Shown piece by piece: positions 8,145 through 18,006 of a DNA stretch of 64,000 nt. Position 1 is the first letter of the stretch. Every line of letters begins with the position of its first letter. The translations under genes and the position numbers were made by a program. The stretch is from Comamonadaceae bacterium (lineage in GTDB: Bacteria > Pseudomonadota > Gammaproteobacteria > Burkholderiales > Burkholderiaceae_C), in NCBI GenBank assembly GCA_027488985.1, contig JAIYAR010000003.1, positions 62,001 through 126,000 of the forward strand, in the 5' to 3' direction. Under the pieces are notes generated by a model, which ran no database searches, was not told the origin of the DNA, and was given only the letters and a program-made list of their open reading frames with translations.

Positions 8145-11100
8145 TTACACCAGCACGCGCTCAATGCCACCGGCATTGGCGGTTTGCACGTACTCGGGCA
8201 ACCATTCCTTGCCGAGAATCTGGTTGGCCATTTCTACCACGATGTAGTCGGCCTCTAACAAGCCGTTGTTCAGGTCATTGCCGTAGCGGCTAAGGCCCTG
8301 CAAGCAGCTCGGGCAGCTGGTCAATATCTTGACGTTGCCTTCTGCTTTGGGCGCTCGCCCTTCCGGAGCTGTCAGGGCACGCAATGCGGTTTCTCCCTTG
8401 CGCAACTCTTCTTCTTTGCGGAAGCGGATCTGGGTGGAAATGTCCGGGCGGGTCACGCCCAGCGTGCCGGACTCGCCGCAGCAGCGGTCGTTCTTCAAGA
8501 CAGCATCACCCACGAGGGCTTTGACCGTCTTCATAGGATCCTGCAGCTTCATCGGGCTGTGGCAAGGGTCGTGGTACAGGTAGCCCGCACCCGCGCCACC
8601 CTCCGGAACCAGGGTAATGCCCTTCTCCAGCAAGTACTCGTGGATGTCGATGATGCGGCTGCCGGGGAATATCTTGTCGAACTCGTAGCCCTGCAACTGG
8701 TCGTAACAGGTACCGCAGCTCACCACCACCGTCTTGATGTCCAGGTAGTTCAAGGTGTTGGCCACCCGGTGGAACAGCACGCGGTTGTCGGTGATGATTT
8801 TCTCGGCTTTGTCCGCCTGACCGGATCCGCGCTGGGGGTAACCGCAGCACAGGTAGCCCGGTGGCAGCACGGTTTGCACACCGGCATGCCAGAGCATTGC
8901 TTGGGTGGCCAAGCCCACCTGGCTGAACAAGCGCTCGGAACCGCAGCCCGGGAAGTAGAACACTGCCTCGGTCTCCGAGGTGGTCGACTTCGGGTTGCGG
9001 ATGATGGGCACGTAGTCCGAGTCTTCAATGTCCAGCAACGCACGCGCCGTTTTCTTGGGCAAGCCACCGGGCATCTTTTTGTTGATGAAGTGGATCACCT
9101 GCTCCTTGATGGGCGCAGTGCCCACCGTGGCTGGCGGCTTGGCGGTTTGCTTTTTGGCAGCCAGGCGCAAGATCTGATTGGCCAGACGCTGGGCCTTGAA
9201 GCCCACGCCCACCATGGCCGTGCGCATCAGCTTGATGGTCTCGGGGTTGGTGGCGTTCAGGAAGAACATGGCGGCCGCGTTACCGGGGCGGAAGGACTTC
9301 TGTCCCATCTTGCGCAACAAGTTGCGCATGTTCATGGTCACGTCGCCAAAGTCGATCTTGACCGGGCAAGGCGATTCGCACTTGTGGCAGACCGTGCAGT
9401 GGTCTGCCACGTCTTCAAACTCTTCCCAGTGCTTCACGCTGATGCCGCGGCGGGTCTGTTCCTCATAAAGGAAGGCTTCAACCAACAACGAGGTCGCCAG
9501 GATCTTGTTGCGTGGGCTATAGAGCAGATTGGCGCGTGGCACATGGGTGGCGCACACCGGTTTGCACTTGCCGCAACGCAGGCAGTCTTTGACCGAATCG
9601 GCAATCGCGCCGATATCGCTTTGCTGCATGATCAGGGACTCGTGCCCCATCAAGCCGAAAGAGGGCGTGTAGGCATTGGTCAAATCCGCGTAGATGGTGG
9701 AGCCATCCGCAGTCAAATGCGGCGCAAAGCCTTCCCCGTCCTGCGCGGGTAGCTCCTGATTTCGGAGCAACTTGCCTTTGTTGAAGCGGCCTTCGGGGTC
9801 CACCTTGGCCTTGTAGGCAATGAAAGGTGCCAGCTCGGCTTCGCTCAAGAACTCCAGCTTGGTGATGCCGATGCCGTGCTCCCCGGAGATCACGCCGTCC
9901 AGGCTGCGGGCCAGCGCCATGATGCGTTTGACTGCGCCGTGGGCAGATTGCAGCATGTCGTAGTCATCGCTGTTGACCGGGATGTTGGTGTGCACATTGC
10001 CGTCGCCGGCGTGCATGTGCAAAGCCACCCAGACGCGCCCCTTGAGCACGCGCTTGTGGATGGCAGTGCACTCCGCCAGGATGGCGTCGAACGCCGCACC
10101 CGTGAAGATGGCTTGCAGCGGCGCACGCAACTGTGTCTTCCAGCTGGCGCGCAGGCTGTGGTCCTGCAACTGGGGGAACAGGGTGTCTACCCCATCCAGC
10201 CACCCCTGCCACTGGCCGCGCACTTGCGCCACCAGGTCTAGCGCCTGGGCCACACGGTCTTCGAGCAACTCGGCTGATGGAATGTCGTTGGCGTCGTCGG
10301 TCTTGCCCAAAGGCAGGTCGCTGCGCTCAAAGAAAGCGGTCAGCGCGTCGCACAGGGCCAGCTTGTTCTGCAAGCTCAACTCAATGTTGATGCGCTCGAT
10401 GCCGTCGGTGTACTCCGCCATGCGAGGCAACGGGATCACCACGTCTTCGTTGATCTTGAACGCGTTGGTGTGCTTGCTGATGGCAGCAGTGCGTTTGCGG
10501 TCCAGCCAGAACTTTTTGCGGGCCTCGGGGCTGATGGCCACGAAGCCTTCGCCACTGCGGCCGTTGGCCAGGCGCACCACTTCACTGGTGACACGGGCCA
10601 CATCATCAGCGTTGTCGCCCGCGATGTCGCCGAACAACACCATCTTGGGGAAGCCACCGCGCTTGCTCTTGGTGGCGTAGCCCACCGCTTTCAGGTAACG
10701 GTCGTCCAAGTGCTCCAGGCCGGCCAGCAACACGCCGCTGCGCTTTTGCTCGGCGAACATGAAATCCTTGATGTCCACGATGCTGGGCACCGCGTCCTTG
10801 GCGTTGCCAAAGAACTCCAGGCACACCGTGCGGGTGTGCGCAGGCATCTTGTGTACCACCCAGCGCGCGCTGGTGATCAAGCCGTCGGTGCCTTCTTTCT
10901 GGATGCCAGGCAAGCCGCTCAGGAACTTGTCAGTGACGTCCTTGCCCAGGCCTTCTTTGCGGAAGGTGGCACCGGGAATGTCCAGGCGCTCTTTGCGGAT
11001 CGGCGTTTTGCCGTCGGCCCTGTAGTACTGCAGCTCAAAGCTGGCCACTTCCACGTCATGGATCTTGCCCATGTTGTGGTTGATACGGGTCACTTCCAGC

Positions 11101-12095
11101 CACTCGGCCTGCGGCGTCACCATGCGCCAGCTGGCCAGGTTGTCCAATGCGGTGCCCCACAGAACGGCCTTTTTGCCGCCCGCGTTCATGGCAATGTTGC
11201 CGCCAATGCACGAGGCTTCGGCAGAGGTGGGGTCCACCGCAAACACATAGCCGCCGCGCTCGGCGGCATCGGCCACCCGCTGGGTGACCACACCGGCCTC
11301 CGACCACACGGTCGCCACATCGCGGTCCAAGCCGGGGAGGCGTTTCATCTCCACCTCGGTCATGGCTTCGAGCTTTTCGGTGTTGATGACCACGCTCTTC
11401 CAGGTCAGCGGAATCGCGCCGCCGGTGTAACCGGTGCCGCCCCCACGGGGAATGATGGTCAGCCCGAGTTCGATACAGCCTTTCACCAAACCAGCCATCT
11501 CTTCTTCCGAGTCCGGGCACAGCACTACAAAGGGGTACTCCACACGCCAGTCGGTCGCGTCGGTCACGTGGCTTACGCGGCTCAGACCATCAAACTTGAC
11601 GTTGTCCTTGGCGGTGAGCTTGTAGAGCAGCTTCTGGGTCTTCTTGCGCAGGGCGGCCACTTCCACAAATGCGGCGTCAAACGCTTTAACCGCCGCACGG
11701 GCAGCCACCAGCAATTTGCCGACCATGGCATCGCGCTCAGGGTCTGCCTCAGGCGTCCGGCGCTTCTCGACTTCCGAGAGGCGATGGTTCAACGCGTCCA
11801 CCAACTGGCCACGTCGCTTGGGGTTGTCCAACAGGTCGTCCTGCAGGTAGGGGTTGCGCTGCACCACCCACACATCGCCCAGCACCTCGTAGAGCATGCG
11901 GGCGGAGCGGCCAGTCTGGCGCTCGCCACGCAGCTGGTTCAACAGCTCCCAGCTATGGGATCCGAGCAAACGGATCACGATTTCCCGGTCGGAGAAAGAC
12001 GTGTAGTTGTAAGGAATTTCGCGAATGCGCTCTTGCGCATGAGCGCCCGGCTTGGCGGCGCTGAGGAGGTGATTGAGCGAGGTGGGAGCGTTCAT
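8145..12095 (-). CDS. DUF3683 giant FAD/Fe-S oxidoreductase (D-2-hydroxyacid dehydrogenase-like)
   Basis: A 1316-residue composite enzyme, counted from [11 protein letters not shown] at 12095; the longer frame from 12203 crosses the upstream palindrome and lacks family support. An N-terminal DUF3683-type region (1 to about 130) is followed by an FAD-binding PCMH domain (about 165-400, with [11 protein letters not shown] near 218), an FAD-oxidase C domain ([15 protein letters not shown] ... [13 protein letters not shown]), two ferredoxin-type clusters ([11 protein letters not shown] near 835; [12 protein letters not shown] near 900), and a CCG heterodisulfide-reductase-like domain ([25 protein letters not shown]). 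It thus fuses what are separate GlcD- and GlcF-like subunits elsewhere. A D-lactate or glycolate-type dehydrogenase passing electrons to the quinone pool is an inference from the domains. It is transcribed divergently from the ugp operon. Confidence 0.88.
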   Translation of the reverse strand: MNAPTSLNHLLSAAKPGAHAQERIREIPYNYTSFSDREIVIRLLGSHSWELLNQLRGERQTGRSARMLYEVLGDVWVVQRNPYLQDDLLDNPKRRGQLVDALNHRLSEVEKRRTPEADPERDAMVGKLLVAARAAVKAFDAAFVEVAALRKKTQKLLYKLTAKDNVKFDGLSRVSHVTDATDWRVEYPFVVLCPDSEEEMAGLVKGCIELGLTIIPRGGGTGYTGGAIPLTWKSVVINTEKLEAMTEVEMKRLPGLDRDVATVWSEAGVVTQRVADAAERGGYVFAVDPTSAEASCIGGNIAMNAGGKKAVLWGTALDNLASWRMVTPQAEWLEVTRINHNMGKIHDVEVASFELQYYRADGKTPIRKERLDIPGATFRKEGLGKDVTDKFLSGLPGIQKEGTDGLITSARWVVHKMPAHTRTVCLEFFGNAKDAVPSIVDIKDFMFAEQKRSGVLLAGLEHLDDRYLKAVGYATKSKRGGFPKMVLFGDIAGDNADDVARVTSEVVRLANGRSGEGFVAISPEARKKFWLDRKRTAAISKHTNAFKINEDVVIPLPRMAEYTDGIERINIELSLQNKLALCDALTAFFERSDLPLGKTDDANDIPSAELLEDRVAQALDLVAQVRGQWQGWLDGVDTLFPQLQDHSLRASWKTQLRAPLQAIFTGAAFDAILAECTAIHKRVLKGRVWVALHMHAGDGNVHTNIPVNSDDYDMLQSAHGAVKRIMALARSLDGVISGEHGIGITKLEFLSEAELAPFIAYKAKVDPEGRFNKGKLLRNQELPAQDGEGFAPHLTADGSTIYADLTNAYTPSFGLMGHESLIMQQSDIGAIADSVKDCLRCGKCKPVCATHVPRANLLYSPRNKILATSLLVEAFLYEEQTRRGISVKHWEEFEDVADHCTVCHKCESPCPVKIDFGDVTMNMRNLLRKMGQKSFRPGNAAAMFFLNATNPETIKLMRTAMVGVGFKAQRLANQILRLAAKKQTAKPPATVGTAPIKEQVIHFINKKMPGGLPKKTARALLDIEDSDYVPIIRNPKSTTSETEAVFYFPGCGSERLFSQVGLATQAMLWHAGVQTVLPPGYLCCGYPQRGSGQADKAEKIITDNRVLFHRVANTLNYLDIKTVVVSCGTCYDQLQGYEFDKIFPGSRIIDIHEYLLEKGITLVPEGGAGAGYLYHDPCHSPMKLQDPMKTVKALVGDAVLKNDRCCGESGTLGVTRPDISTQIRFRKEEELRKGETALRALTAPEGRAPKAEGNVKILTSCPSCLQGLSRYGNDLNNGLLEADYIVVEMANQILGKEWLPEYVQTANAGGIERVLV

Positions 12096-12195
12096 CAGGG
12101 TGTGTAGTTGCTGCCAAAGGCCCCGGCACGGCCTTTTTTGGTAGGTTTGTGATGGTACCGCACCACCTATACACGGGCTTCTCTCATGGAAACCC

Positions 12196-12211
12196 CTGAC
12201 CAATTGGTCAG
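12196..12211. promoter_or_regulatory. Perfect 16-bp palindrome in the DUF3683/ugp divergent region
   Basis: CTGACCAATTGGTCAG is its own reverse complement. It lies 101 bp upstream of the DUF3683 start and 22 bp left of the ugp Pho box. It looks like an operator for a dimeric regulator; the half-site TGGTCA recalls FCD/GntR-family sites of hydroxyacid utilisation genes, but that link is a guess. Confidence 0.5.
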
Positions 12212-12232
12212 AAAAATTGAGTTGTAATCAAA

Positions 12233-12266
12233 GTGACATATATCTGACACGATGCAAACCTAGCAT
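12233..12266 (+). promoter_or_regulatory. Pho box and -10 element of the ugp promoter
   Basis: GTGACATATATCTGACAC (12233-12250) has the 7-4-7 layout of a PhoB box (consensus CTGTCAT-N4-CTGTCAC): the two heptamers match at 5/7 and 6/7 positions and repeat with an 11-bp period. TAGCAT at 12261-12266 follows 10 bp later, where the -10 of PhoB-activated promoters normally lies. Phosphate-starvation control is known for ugp operons of other proteobacteria. Confidence 0.72.
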
Positions 12267-12294
12267 CGCCGCATTCAACATTCAGGAGGAACCC

Positions 12295-13614
12295 ATGTCT
12301 ATCACCCGTAGAGCTCTATCCATCGCCGCCGTTTCAGCTGCGGCATTCGCTATCCCCACCTTGGCCCAGGCCCAGACCGAAATTCAGTGGTGGCACTCCA
12401 TGACCGCCGTGAATGGCGAGTGGATCAATGATCTGGCCAAGGACTTCAACGCCAGCCAGAAAGACTACAAGATCGTTCCTACTTTCAAGGGCAGCTACGA
12501 CGAATCCATGACCGCTGCCGTGGCCGCATTCCGCGCCGGCAATGCACCCCACATCCTTCAAGTGTTTGAAGTGGGCACCGCCACCATGATGGCCAGCAAA
12601 AACGCCATCGTGCCAGTGGGCAAGGTGATGGCGGATGCCGGCTTCAAGTTTGACCCCAAAGCCTATGTGCCCGCAGTTGCAGGCTACTACAGCGCCCCCA
12701 ACGGCCAGATGTTGAGCTTCCCGCTCAACAGTTCCACCACCGTGTTCTATTTCAACAAGGACGCTTTCAAGGCAGCCGGTCTTGACACCGAAAAAGCTCC
12801 CGGCACATGGGCGGAAGTCGCACTTGCAGCCGCCAAACTGAAGGCGAATGGCCACAAATGCCCCCTGTCGATTGCTTGGCAAGGCTGGACCCAGCTGGAA
12901 AGCTTCTCCGCCTGGCACAACGTGGAATTTGCGACCAAGCAAAACGGATTGGCCGGCATGGATGCGCGCCTGAAGATCAACTCCCCCCTGCATGTGCGCC
13001 ACATTGAAAACCTGTCCAACATGGCCAAGCAAGGCCTGTTTGTGTACAAGGGCCGCGGCAACGTACCCGAAGCCAGCTTCATCTCTGGCGAGTGCGCCAT
13101 GATGACCACCTCCAGCGGCTTCTACGGCAACGTGAAGAAAAACGCCAAGTTCGCTTTCGGCCTGGCCCCCCTGCCCCACTACCAGGATGTACCCGGTGCA
13201 CCCCAGAACACCGTTATCGGTGGCGCCAGCTTGTGGGTCATGTCCGGCAAAAAATCGGAAGAGTACAAAGGCATCGCTACTTTCTTCGATTTCCTGTCCA
13301 AGCCTGAAATCCAGTCCGCCAGCCACAAACGCACGGGCTACTTGCCGATCACCACGGCAGCATTCCAGTTGACCGAAAAATCCGGTTTCTACAAGGAAAA
13401 CCCCGGTACCGACGTGGCGGTGAACCAGATGATCCGCAAGGTGACAGACAAATCCCGCGGCATCCGCTTGGGCAACCATGTCCAGATCCGCGCGATTGAG
13501 GACGAAGAGCTCGAACAAGTCTGGGCTGGCAAGAAAACTGCCAAAGAAGCGCTGGACTCGGCCGTGGTTCGTGGAGACGAACTGTTGGCACGCTTCGAAA
13601 AAGCCAACAAATAA
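12295..13614 (+). CDS. ugpB: sn-Glycerol-3-phosphate ABC transporter, periplasmic binding protein UgpB
   Basis: A 439-residue extracellular solute-binding protein (family 1). ATG 12295 is fixed by AGGAGGA four bases upstream. The N-terminus MSITRRALSIAAVSAAAFAIPTLAQAQ is a Sec signal peptide; the mature protein opens TEIQWWHSMTAVNGEWIND, the characteristic UgpB start. LPHYQDVPGAPQNTVIGGASLWVMSG further supports the family. It captures glycerol-3-phosphate or glycerophosphodiesters in the periplasm and hands them to UgpAE. It is first in ugpBAECQ, behind a Pho box, and is followed by a strong hairpin that should make its mRNA more abundant than that of the permease genes. Confidence 0.93.
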   Translation: MSITRRALSIAAVSAAAFAIPTLAQAQTEIQWWHSMTAVNGEWINDLAKDFNASQKDYKIVPTFKGSYDESMTAAVAAFRAGNAPHILQVFEVGTATMMASKNAIVPVGKVMADAGFKFDPKAYVPAVAGYYSAPNGQMLSFPLNSSTTVFYFNKDAFKAAGLDTEKAPGTWAEVALAAAKLKANGHKCPLSIAWQGWTQLESFSAWHNVEFATKQNGLAGMDARLKINSPLHVRHIENLSNMAKQGLFVYKGRGNVPEASFISGECAMMTTSSGFYGNVKKNAKFAFGLAPLPHYQDVPGAPQNTVIGGASLWVMSGKKSEEYKGIATFFDFLSKPEIQSASHKRTGYLPITTAAFQLTEKSGFYKENPGTDVAVNQMIRKVTDKSRGIRLGNHVQIRAIEDEELEQVWAGKKTAKEALDSAVVRGDELLARFEKANK

Positions 13615-13630
13615 AGCGATTTGCGACTAA

Positions 13631-13665
13631 ACGGAGTGGCCGCTGCGGCGGCCACTCCGTTTTTC
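13631..13665 (+). terminator. Intra-operon terminator/attenuator between ugpB and ugpA
   Basis: Perfect 13-bp stem ACGGAGTGGCCGC (13631-13643) / GCGGCCACTCCGT (13648-13660), loop TGCG, followed by TTTTTC. It sits 16 bp after ugpB and 47 bp before ugpA. Partial read-through would give the usual excess of binding protein over membrane subunits. Confidence 0.85.
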
Positions 13666-13711
13666 TATTTCCGGAATCCTTCTTTGGAACTCCACACCTT
13701 GCATAACAACT

Positions 13712-14599
13712 ATGGCTAACGAAAAACGGGTGGTATTCAAATCCGCGTGGCTGCCCTGGGTGCTGATTGCGCCGCAGGTCATCGTCATCGCAGTCTTCTT
13801 TTTCTGGCCGGCGGCCCAGGCTTTGATGCAGTCCGTGCAGCAAAGCGATGCCTTCGGCACGTCGGTGGAGTTTGTCGGGCTGGAGAACTTCCGCAACCTG
13901 TGGAACGACGCGTCCTACCTCGCTTCTTTCAAAACCACGGCGGTGTTCTCGGCACTGGTAGCCGTGCTGGGCCTGAGCATCTCGCTGATGCTGGCTGTGT
14001 TTGCGGACCGTGTGGTCAAAGGCTCCGGCATTTACCGCATGTTCCTCATCTGGCCCTATGCCGTGGCGCCTGCGGTGGCAGGCGTGCTGTGGTTGTTCAT
14101 GTTTGCACCCAGCATCGGCATCGTGAGTTACGGCATCCGCCAGTTGGGGGCCAGTTGGGACCCCTTGCTCAACAGCAACCATGCCATGGCCTTGATCGTG
14201 ATGGCCGCGGTGTGGAAGCAACTTTCCTACAACTTTCTGTTCTTTCTGGCGGGCTTGCAAAGCATCCCGAAGTCGCTCATTGAAGCGGCTTCCATGGACG
14301 GTGCGCGCCCTTGGCGCCGGTTCTGGACCATCCAGTTTCCGCTTCTGTCGCCCACCACTTTCTTCCTGCTGGTGATCAACGTGGTGTACGCCTTCTTTGA
14401 CACCTTCGCCATCGTGGACGCTGCCACCAAAGGCGGCCCGGGCAAAGACACCGCCATTCTGGTCTACAAGGTCTATTTCGACGGCTTCAAAGCCATGGAC
14501 CTGGGCGGCTCGGCGGCCCAATCGGTGGTGCTCATGGTGATCGTTATCGCCCTGACGGTGGTGCAATTCCGCTTTGTTGAGAAAAAGGTGAACTACTGA
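13712..14599 (+). CDS. ugpA: sn-Glycerol-3-phosphate ABC transporter permease UgpA
   Basis: A 295-residue MalF-type permease with about six membrane segments (first [22 protein letters not shown], residues about 18-39). The EAA loop that contacts the ATPase is visible as [22 protein letters not shown]. The sequence [13 protein letters not shown] at the N-terminus is typical of UgpA. It forms the inner-membrane channel with UgpE. Its stop codon overlaps the ugpE start by one base (TGATG), so translation is coupled. Confidence 0.93.
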   Translation: MANEKRVVFKSAWLPWVLIAPQVIVIAVFFFWPAAQALMQSVQQSDAFGTSVEFVGLENFRNLWNDASYLASFKTTAVFSALVAVLGLSISLMLAVFADRVVKGSGIYRMFLIWPYAVAPAVAGVLWLFMFAPSIGIVSYGIRQLGASWDPLLNSNHAMALIVMAAVWKQLSYNFLFFLAGLQSIPKSLIEAASMDGARPWRRFWTIQFPLLSPTTFFLLVINVVYAFFDTFAIVDAATKGGPGKDTAILVYKVYFDGFKAMDLGGSAAQSVVLMVIVIALTVVQFRFVEKKVNY

Positions 14600-15450
14600 T
14601 GGTCGAACGTCGCCCCTGGCTGGACTTTTTGTCACACGCCATTTTGATCATCGGGGTGCTGCTCGTGGCATTCCCGATCTACATCACCTTTGTGGCCTCC
14701 ACCCACACAGCAGACGCGGTTGTGCAAGCGCCCATGCCCCTGTGGCCGGGTGCCCATTTGTGGGACAACTATGTGACCGCCCTCACCGGCAGCCGCGAAG
14801 GCAGTGGCAGCCACGCCTCAGTGGGCCGCATGATGGTGGTCAGCCTGATCACAGCCCTCACCATCTCGATCGGCAAAATCACGATTTCGCTGCTCTCGGC
14901 CTTTGCCATCGTGTACTTCCGATTCCCGTTCCGCATGGGCTTCTTCTGGGCCATTTTTGTGACCCTGATGCTGCCGGTGGAAGTGCGCATCGGCCCGACC
15001 TACCAAGTGGTGGCGGATCTGGGCATGCTCAACACCTACGCCGGCCTCACGGTGCCGCTGATTGCGTCCGCCACCGCCACCTTTTTATTCCGGCAGTTTT
15101 TCCTGACCGTGCCGGATGAACTGGTGGAGGCCGCGCGGGTGGATGGTGCCGGGCCCATGCGCTTTTTCAAAGACATTCTGGTGCCCTTGTCGGCGACCAG
15201 CATGGCAGCTTTGTTTGTCATCCAGTTCATCTACGGCTGGAACCAGTACCTCTGGCCTCTGCTCGTGACCACCAAGGAAGACATGTACCCCGTCGTCATC
15301 GGCATCAAGCAAATGATTTCGGGCGGCGACGCCCAGACCGAATGGAACATCGTCATGGCCACCGCCATGCTGGCCATGCTGCCACCCGCGCTGGTGGTCA
15401 TGCTTATGCAAAAGTGGTTTGTCAAAGGCCTTGTGGATACCGAAAAGTAA
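14599..15450 (+). CDS. ugpE: sn-Glycerol-3-phosphate ABC transporter permease UgpE
   Basis: A 283-residue MalG-type permease. It begins [20 protein letters not shown], typical of UgpE, carries the [21 protein letters not shown] periplasmic loop seen in this subunit, and has the EAA loop [21 protein letters not shown] near residues 175-195. It pairs with UgpA in the inner membrane. The downstream ugpC follows after 15 bp. Confidence 0.93.
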   Translation: MVERRPWLDFLSHAILIIGVLLVAFPIYITFVASTHTADAVVQAPMPLWPGAHLWDNYVTALTGSREGSGSHASVGRMMVVSLITALTISIGKITISLLSAFAIVYFRFPFRMGFFWAIFVTLMLPVEVRIGPTYQVVADLGMLNTYAGLTVPLIASATATFLFRQFFLTVPDELVEAARVDGAGPMRFFKDILVPLSATSMAALFVIQFIYGWNQYLWPLLVTTKEDMYPVVIGIKQMISGGDAQTEWNIVMATAMLAMLPPALVVMLMQKWFVKGLVDTEK

Positions 15451-15465
15451 TAGGGAAAAGAATTT

Positions 15466-16500
15466 ATGGCTTCCATCGAACTCAAAAACATCATCAAGCG
15501 CTACGGGAACGGCAAAACGGCCAACCAGGTCATCCACGGCGTGAATGCCCAAATTCAGGATGGTGAATTCATCGTCATCGTCGGCCCGAGCGGCTGCGGC
15601 AAATCCACGCTGTTGCGTATGGTGGCGGGCTTGGAAGAAGTGAGCGACGGCCAGATATCGATAGGCGGACGCTTGGTGAACGACTTGGAGCCCAGCGACC
15701 GCGACATCGCCATGGTGTTCCAGAACTACGCGCTCTATCCGCACATGAGCGTGTTCGAGAACATGGCCTATGGTCTGAAGATCGCGAATGTCCCCATGGA
15801 CGAGATCAAGGCCCGTGTGGACAAGGCCGCCAAAATTCTGGAGTTGGCCCCCTACCTGGAACGTAAGCCCAAGGCCCTCTCGGGCGGCCAGCGCCAGCGC
15901 GTGGCCATGGGTCGCGCCATCGTGCGCCAGCCCCAGGTTTTTTTGTTTGACGAACCTCTCTCCAACCTGGACGCCAAGCTGCGCGCCCAGACCCGCCTGG
16001 AAATCCAAAAGCTGCACAGAGAGCTGGGCATCACCAGCCTGTTTGTGACGCATGACCAAGTGGAAGCCATGACCCTGGCCCAGCGCATGATCGTGATGAA
16101 CGGCGGCGTGATGGAACAGTTCGGCACCCCCGAAGAGGTCTACACCCGTCCGGCCAGCACCTTTGTGGCGAGCTTCATCGGTTCGCCACCCATGAACCTG
16201 CTCAAGAACGCGCCGGACGCCAAAGCAGGCGTGATCACCGGCATCCGCCCTGAGCACTTGGATATCACCTCTGACGGCTGGGCCTTGCAGGTGGATGCGG
16301 TGGAAATGCTGGGTGCCGAGCGCCTGATTTACGGCAAGTGGGCGCACAAACTGAACGCTTCTGATGCAGATGAAACCGTCATCATCCGCATCGAAGAGTC
16401 CGCTGCGGTTCCGGCTTTGGGAAGTACCTTGCATGTAACACCGCGCGCAGACCGCCTTCACCACTTTGACTCGACGACCGGCAAGAGAATCACAACATGA
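15466..16500 (+). CDS. ugpC: sn-Glycerol-3-phosphate ABC transporter ATP-binding protein UgpC
   Basis: A 344-residue MalK-type ATPase. Walker A is GPSGCGKST (about 40-48), the Q-loop region is [22 protein letters not shown], the ABC signature is [16 protein letters not shown], Walker B is [16 protein letters not shown] and the switch His is in [17 protein letters not shown]-terminal TOBE-like regulatory domain follows ([11 protein letters not shown]). It powers uptake through UgpAE. It is slightly shorter than the E. coli protein (about 356). Its stop overlaps the ugpQ start by 4 bp (ATGA). Confidence 0.95.
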   Translation: MASIELKNIIKRYGNGKTANQVIHGVNAQIQDGEFIVIVGPSGCGKSTLLRMVAGLEEVSDGQISIGGRLVNDLEPSDRDIAMVFQNYALYPHMSVFENMAYGLKIANVPMDEIKARVDKAAKILELAPYLERKPKALSGGQRQRVAMGRAIVRQPQVFLFDEPLSNLDAKLRAQTRLEIQKLHRELGITSLFVTHDQVEAMTLAQRMIVMNGGVMEQFGTPEEVYTRPASTFVASFIGSPPMNLLKNAPDAKAGVITGIRPEHLDITSDGWALQVDAVEMLGAERLIYGKWAHKLNASDADETVIIRIEESAAVPALGSTLHVTPRADRLHHFDSTTGKRITT

Positions 16501-17330
16501 CTCCCATGACAGCCACCAACGATTTCGACCTCCCCGCATGGCCCTACCCCCGCTGGGTAGCCCACCGCGGCGCCGGCAAGCTGGCGCCTGAGAACACTCT
16601 GGCTGCCTTCCGGCTGGGCGCCAGCCATGGTTATCGCATGTTCGAGTGCGATGTCAAACTCAGCGCCGATGGCGTACCCTTCTTGCTGCATGATGCCACC
16701 CTGGGGCGCACGACCAATGCATCAATTCGGGCTCTGGCGCCCGTGGAATATGCGCAAGCAGCTACCAAAGATGTAGCAGATGATGCCTCCATGATCGCGG
16801 GCAATCACGAATGGAACACCCTGAGCCAGTTGGACGCAGGTAGCTGGCACAGCCGCCCCTATGCGGGTGAGCCCCTGCCCACCCTAGAAGCGGTGGCTGC
16901 CTTTTGCTTGCGCAACCAGTACTACCTGAACATCGAGATCAAACCCACACCGGGCACTGAACGTGATACCGGCGAAGTGGTAGCCCAACACGCCGCACGC
17001 CTTTGGGCAGGTCAGGCCGTGCCCCCTTTGTTGACCTCGTTCAATCCTGATGCCCTGGAGGGTGCCATGGACAGCCAGCCCGAGTTGCCCCGCGGCCTAT
17101 TGCTGGACGCCTTATGGAGTGGCTGGCTGGAAACGGCTTTGCGCCTGGGATGCCGGGCGATCATCTGCAACCACAAACTCTGGGACAGCAGCTCCGTCAC
17201 CCAAGCCAAATCGGCCGGCATGCGCACCCTGAGCTACACGGTGAATGACGAGCCGGTGGCCCAGCGGCTGATCGACTTGGGCACTGACGGCATCATTACC
17301 GATCGGGTCGACCTGTTCAGCCCTGCCTGA
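16497..17330 (+). CDS. ugpQ: Glycerophosphodiester phosphodiesterase UgpQ (with internal insertion)
   Basis: A 277-residue cytoplasmic GDPD enzyme that splits imported glycerophosphodiesters to glycerol-3-phosphate and an alcohol. Catalytic and metal-binding motifs are present: [38 protein letters not shown] and NIEIKP. Between LGRTTNAS and LDAGSW there are about 22 more residues than in the E. coli protein as I recall it, and this segment (about 73-108) coincides with a copy of the dispersed repeat (16735-16779), read in frame. The insertion falls in a surface loop after the second metal motif, so activity may survive. It ends the ugp operon and overlaps the convergent HAD gene by 14 bp. Confidence 0.92.
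   Translation: MTPMTATNDFDLPAWPYPRWVAHRGAGKLAPENTLAAFRLGASHGYRMFECDVKLSADGVPFLLHDATLGRTTNASIRALAPVEYAQAATKDVADDASMIAGNHEWNTLSQLDAGSWHSRPYAGEPLPTLEAVAAFCLRNQYYLNIEIKPTPGTERDTGEVVAQHAARLWAGQAVPPLLTSFNPDALEGAMDSQPELPRGLLLDALWSGWLETALRLGCRAIICNHKLWDSSSVTQAKSAGMRTLSYTVNDEPVAQRLIDLGTDGIITDRVDLFSPA
16735..16779 (+). repeat. Dispersed ~45-bp repeat, copy E (inside ugpQ, in frame)
   Basis: GGCGCCCGT ... AATATGCGCAAGCAGCTA ... AGATGTAGCAG closely follows intergenic copy C (34101-34144). It is read through as [16 protein letters not shown] within the region where UgpQ is longer than the E. coli protein. Confidence 0.75.
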
Positions 17331-17979
17331 GTAACCAGTCGACGGCAGAAGCCATGTCCGGCACCACCACGGTGGCGGCGCTGAAGTCCTGCACCGCAGA
17401 CATGGCGGTGGGTATCGCCACACACGCAAGCCCGGCAGCAATCGCCGAGGCAACGCCGTGCCCGGTGTCCTCAAGCGCAACCGCTTCATGGGCTTCCAAG
17501 CCCATCTTCTCCAGCGCCAGCAAATAGCACTCGGGCGCCGGTTTGCTGTGGACGACCTCGTCTGCAGAAATCACGATCTCAAACTCCGGCGCCAGCGCGT
17601 GCGAGCGCAAGGTGGCGGCAATCGCGAACATGCGCGCGCCGGTCACCACGCCCTTGCGCAGACCAGCTGCATTCAAACGGGTCAATGATTCGCGCACGCC
17701 GGGCATCAGCGGAAAGGCGTGGGTTGTGAGGTACTCGGCCGTAATGCTGTTTTTGGTGTCAGCCAGTTCAGCAGCGTCCGGGGCCAGCGCAAAGCGCTTC
17801 TTGATGTCATGTCCATTGGTGATGGCGGGCACACCCGAGAAGTCCGTCATGAACAACTCCACGGGAATTTGGACGCCATAGGGCTGCAGCACCTGGTTCC
17901 AAATCGCGTGGTGCACCGCTTCAGATTCGACCAGGGTGCCGTCGTGGTCAAACAGGACGGCTTTGAAACGTGAGGGCAT
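17317..17979 (-). CDS. HAD-superfamily hydrolase, subfamily IA (phosphoglycolate phosphatase/beta-PGM-like)
   Basis: A 220-residue HAD phosphatase. Motif I is LFDHDGTLVESEAVHHAIWN (nucleophile Asp in DHDGT), the Thr/Ser of motif II lies in KGVVTGAR, and motifs III/IV are in SKPAPECYLLALEKMG and ALEDTGHGVASAIAAG. The cap domain (about 20-90) is of the C1 helical type. Substrate is unknown. Its position, convergent with ugpQ, makes phosphoglycerol-type substrates possible, but that is only context. The 3' ends overlap by 14 bp. Confidence 0.85.
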   Translation of the reverse strand: MPSRFKAVLFDHDGTLVESEAVHHAIWNQVLQPYGVQIPVELFMTDFSGVPAITNGHDIKKRFALAPDAAELADTKNSITAEYLTTHAFPLMPGVRESLTRLNAAGLRKGVVTGARMFAIAATLRSHALAPEFEIVISADEVVHSKPAPECYLLALEKMGLEAHEAVALEDTGHGVASAIAAGLACVAIPTAMSAVQDFSAATVVVPDMASAVDWLLRQG

Positions 17980-18006
17980 ACAGCTCCAAGGGTTCGGGGA
18001 GTGACT

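Noticed and set aside
10470..12107. Long plus-strand open frame opposite the DUF3683 oxidoreductase (545 codons)
   Set aside because: It is the antisense shadow of a gene with clear FAD and Fe-S motifs; the predicted protein is His/Gln-rich without any recognisable domain. The same applies to 1261-2352, 13349-14635, 15085-16539 and 24703-25923.
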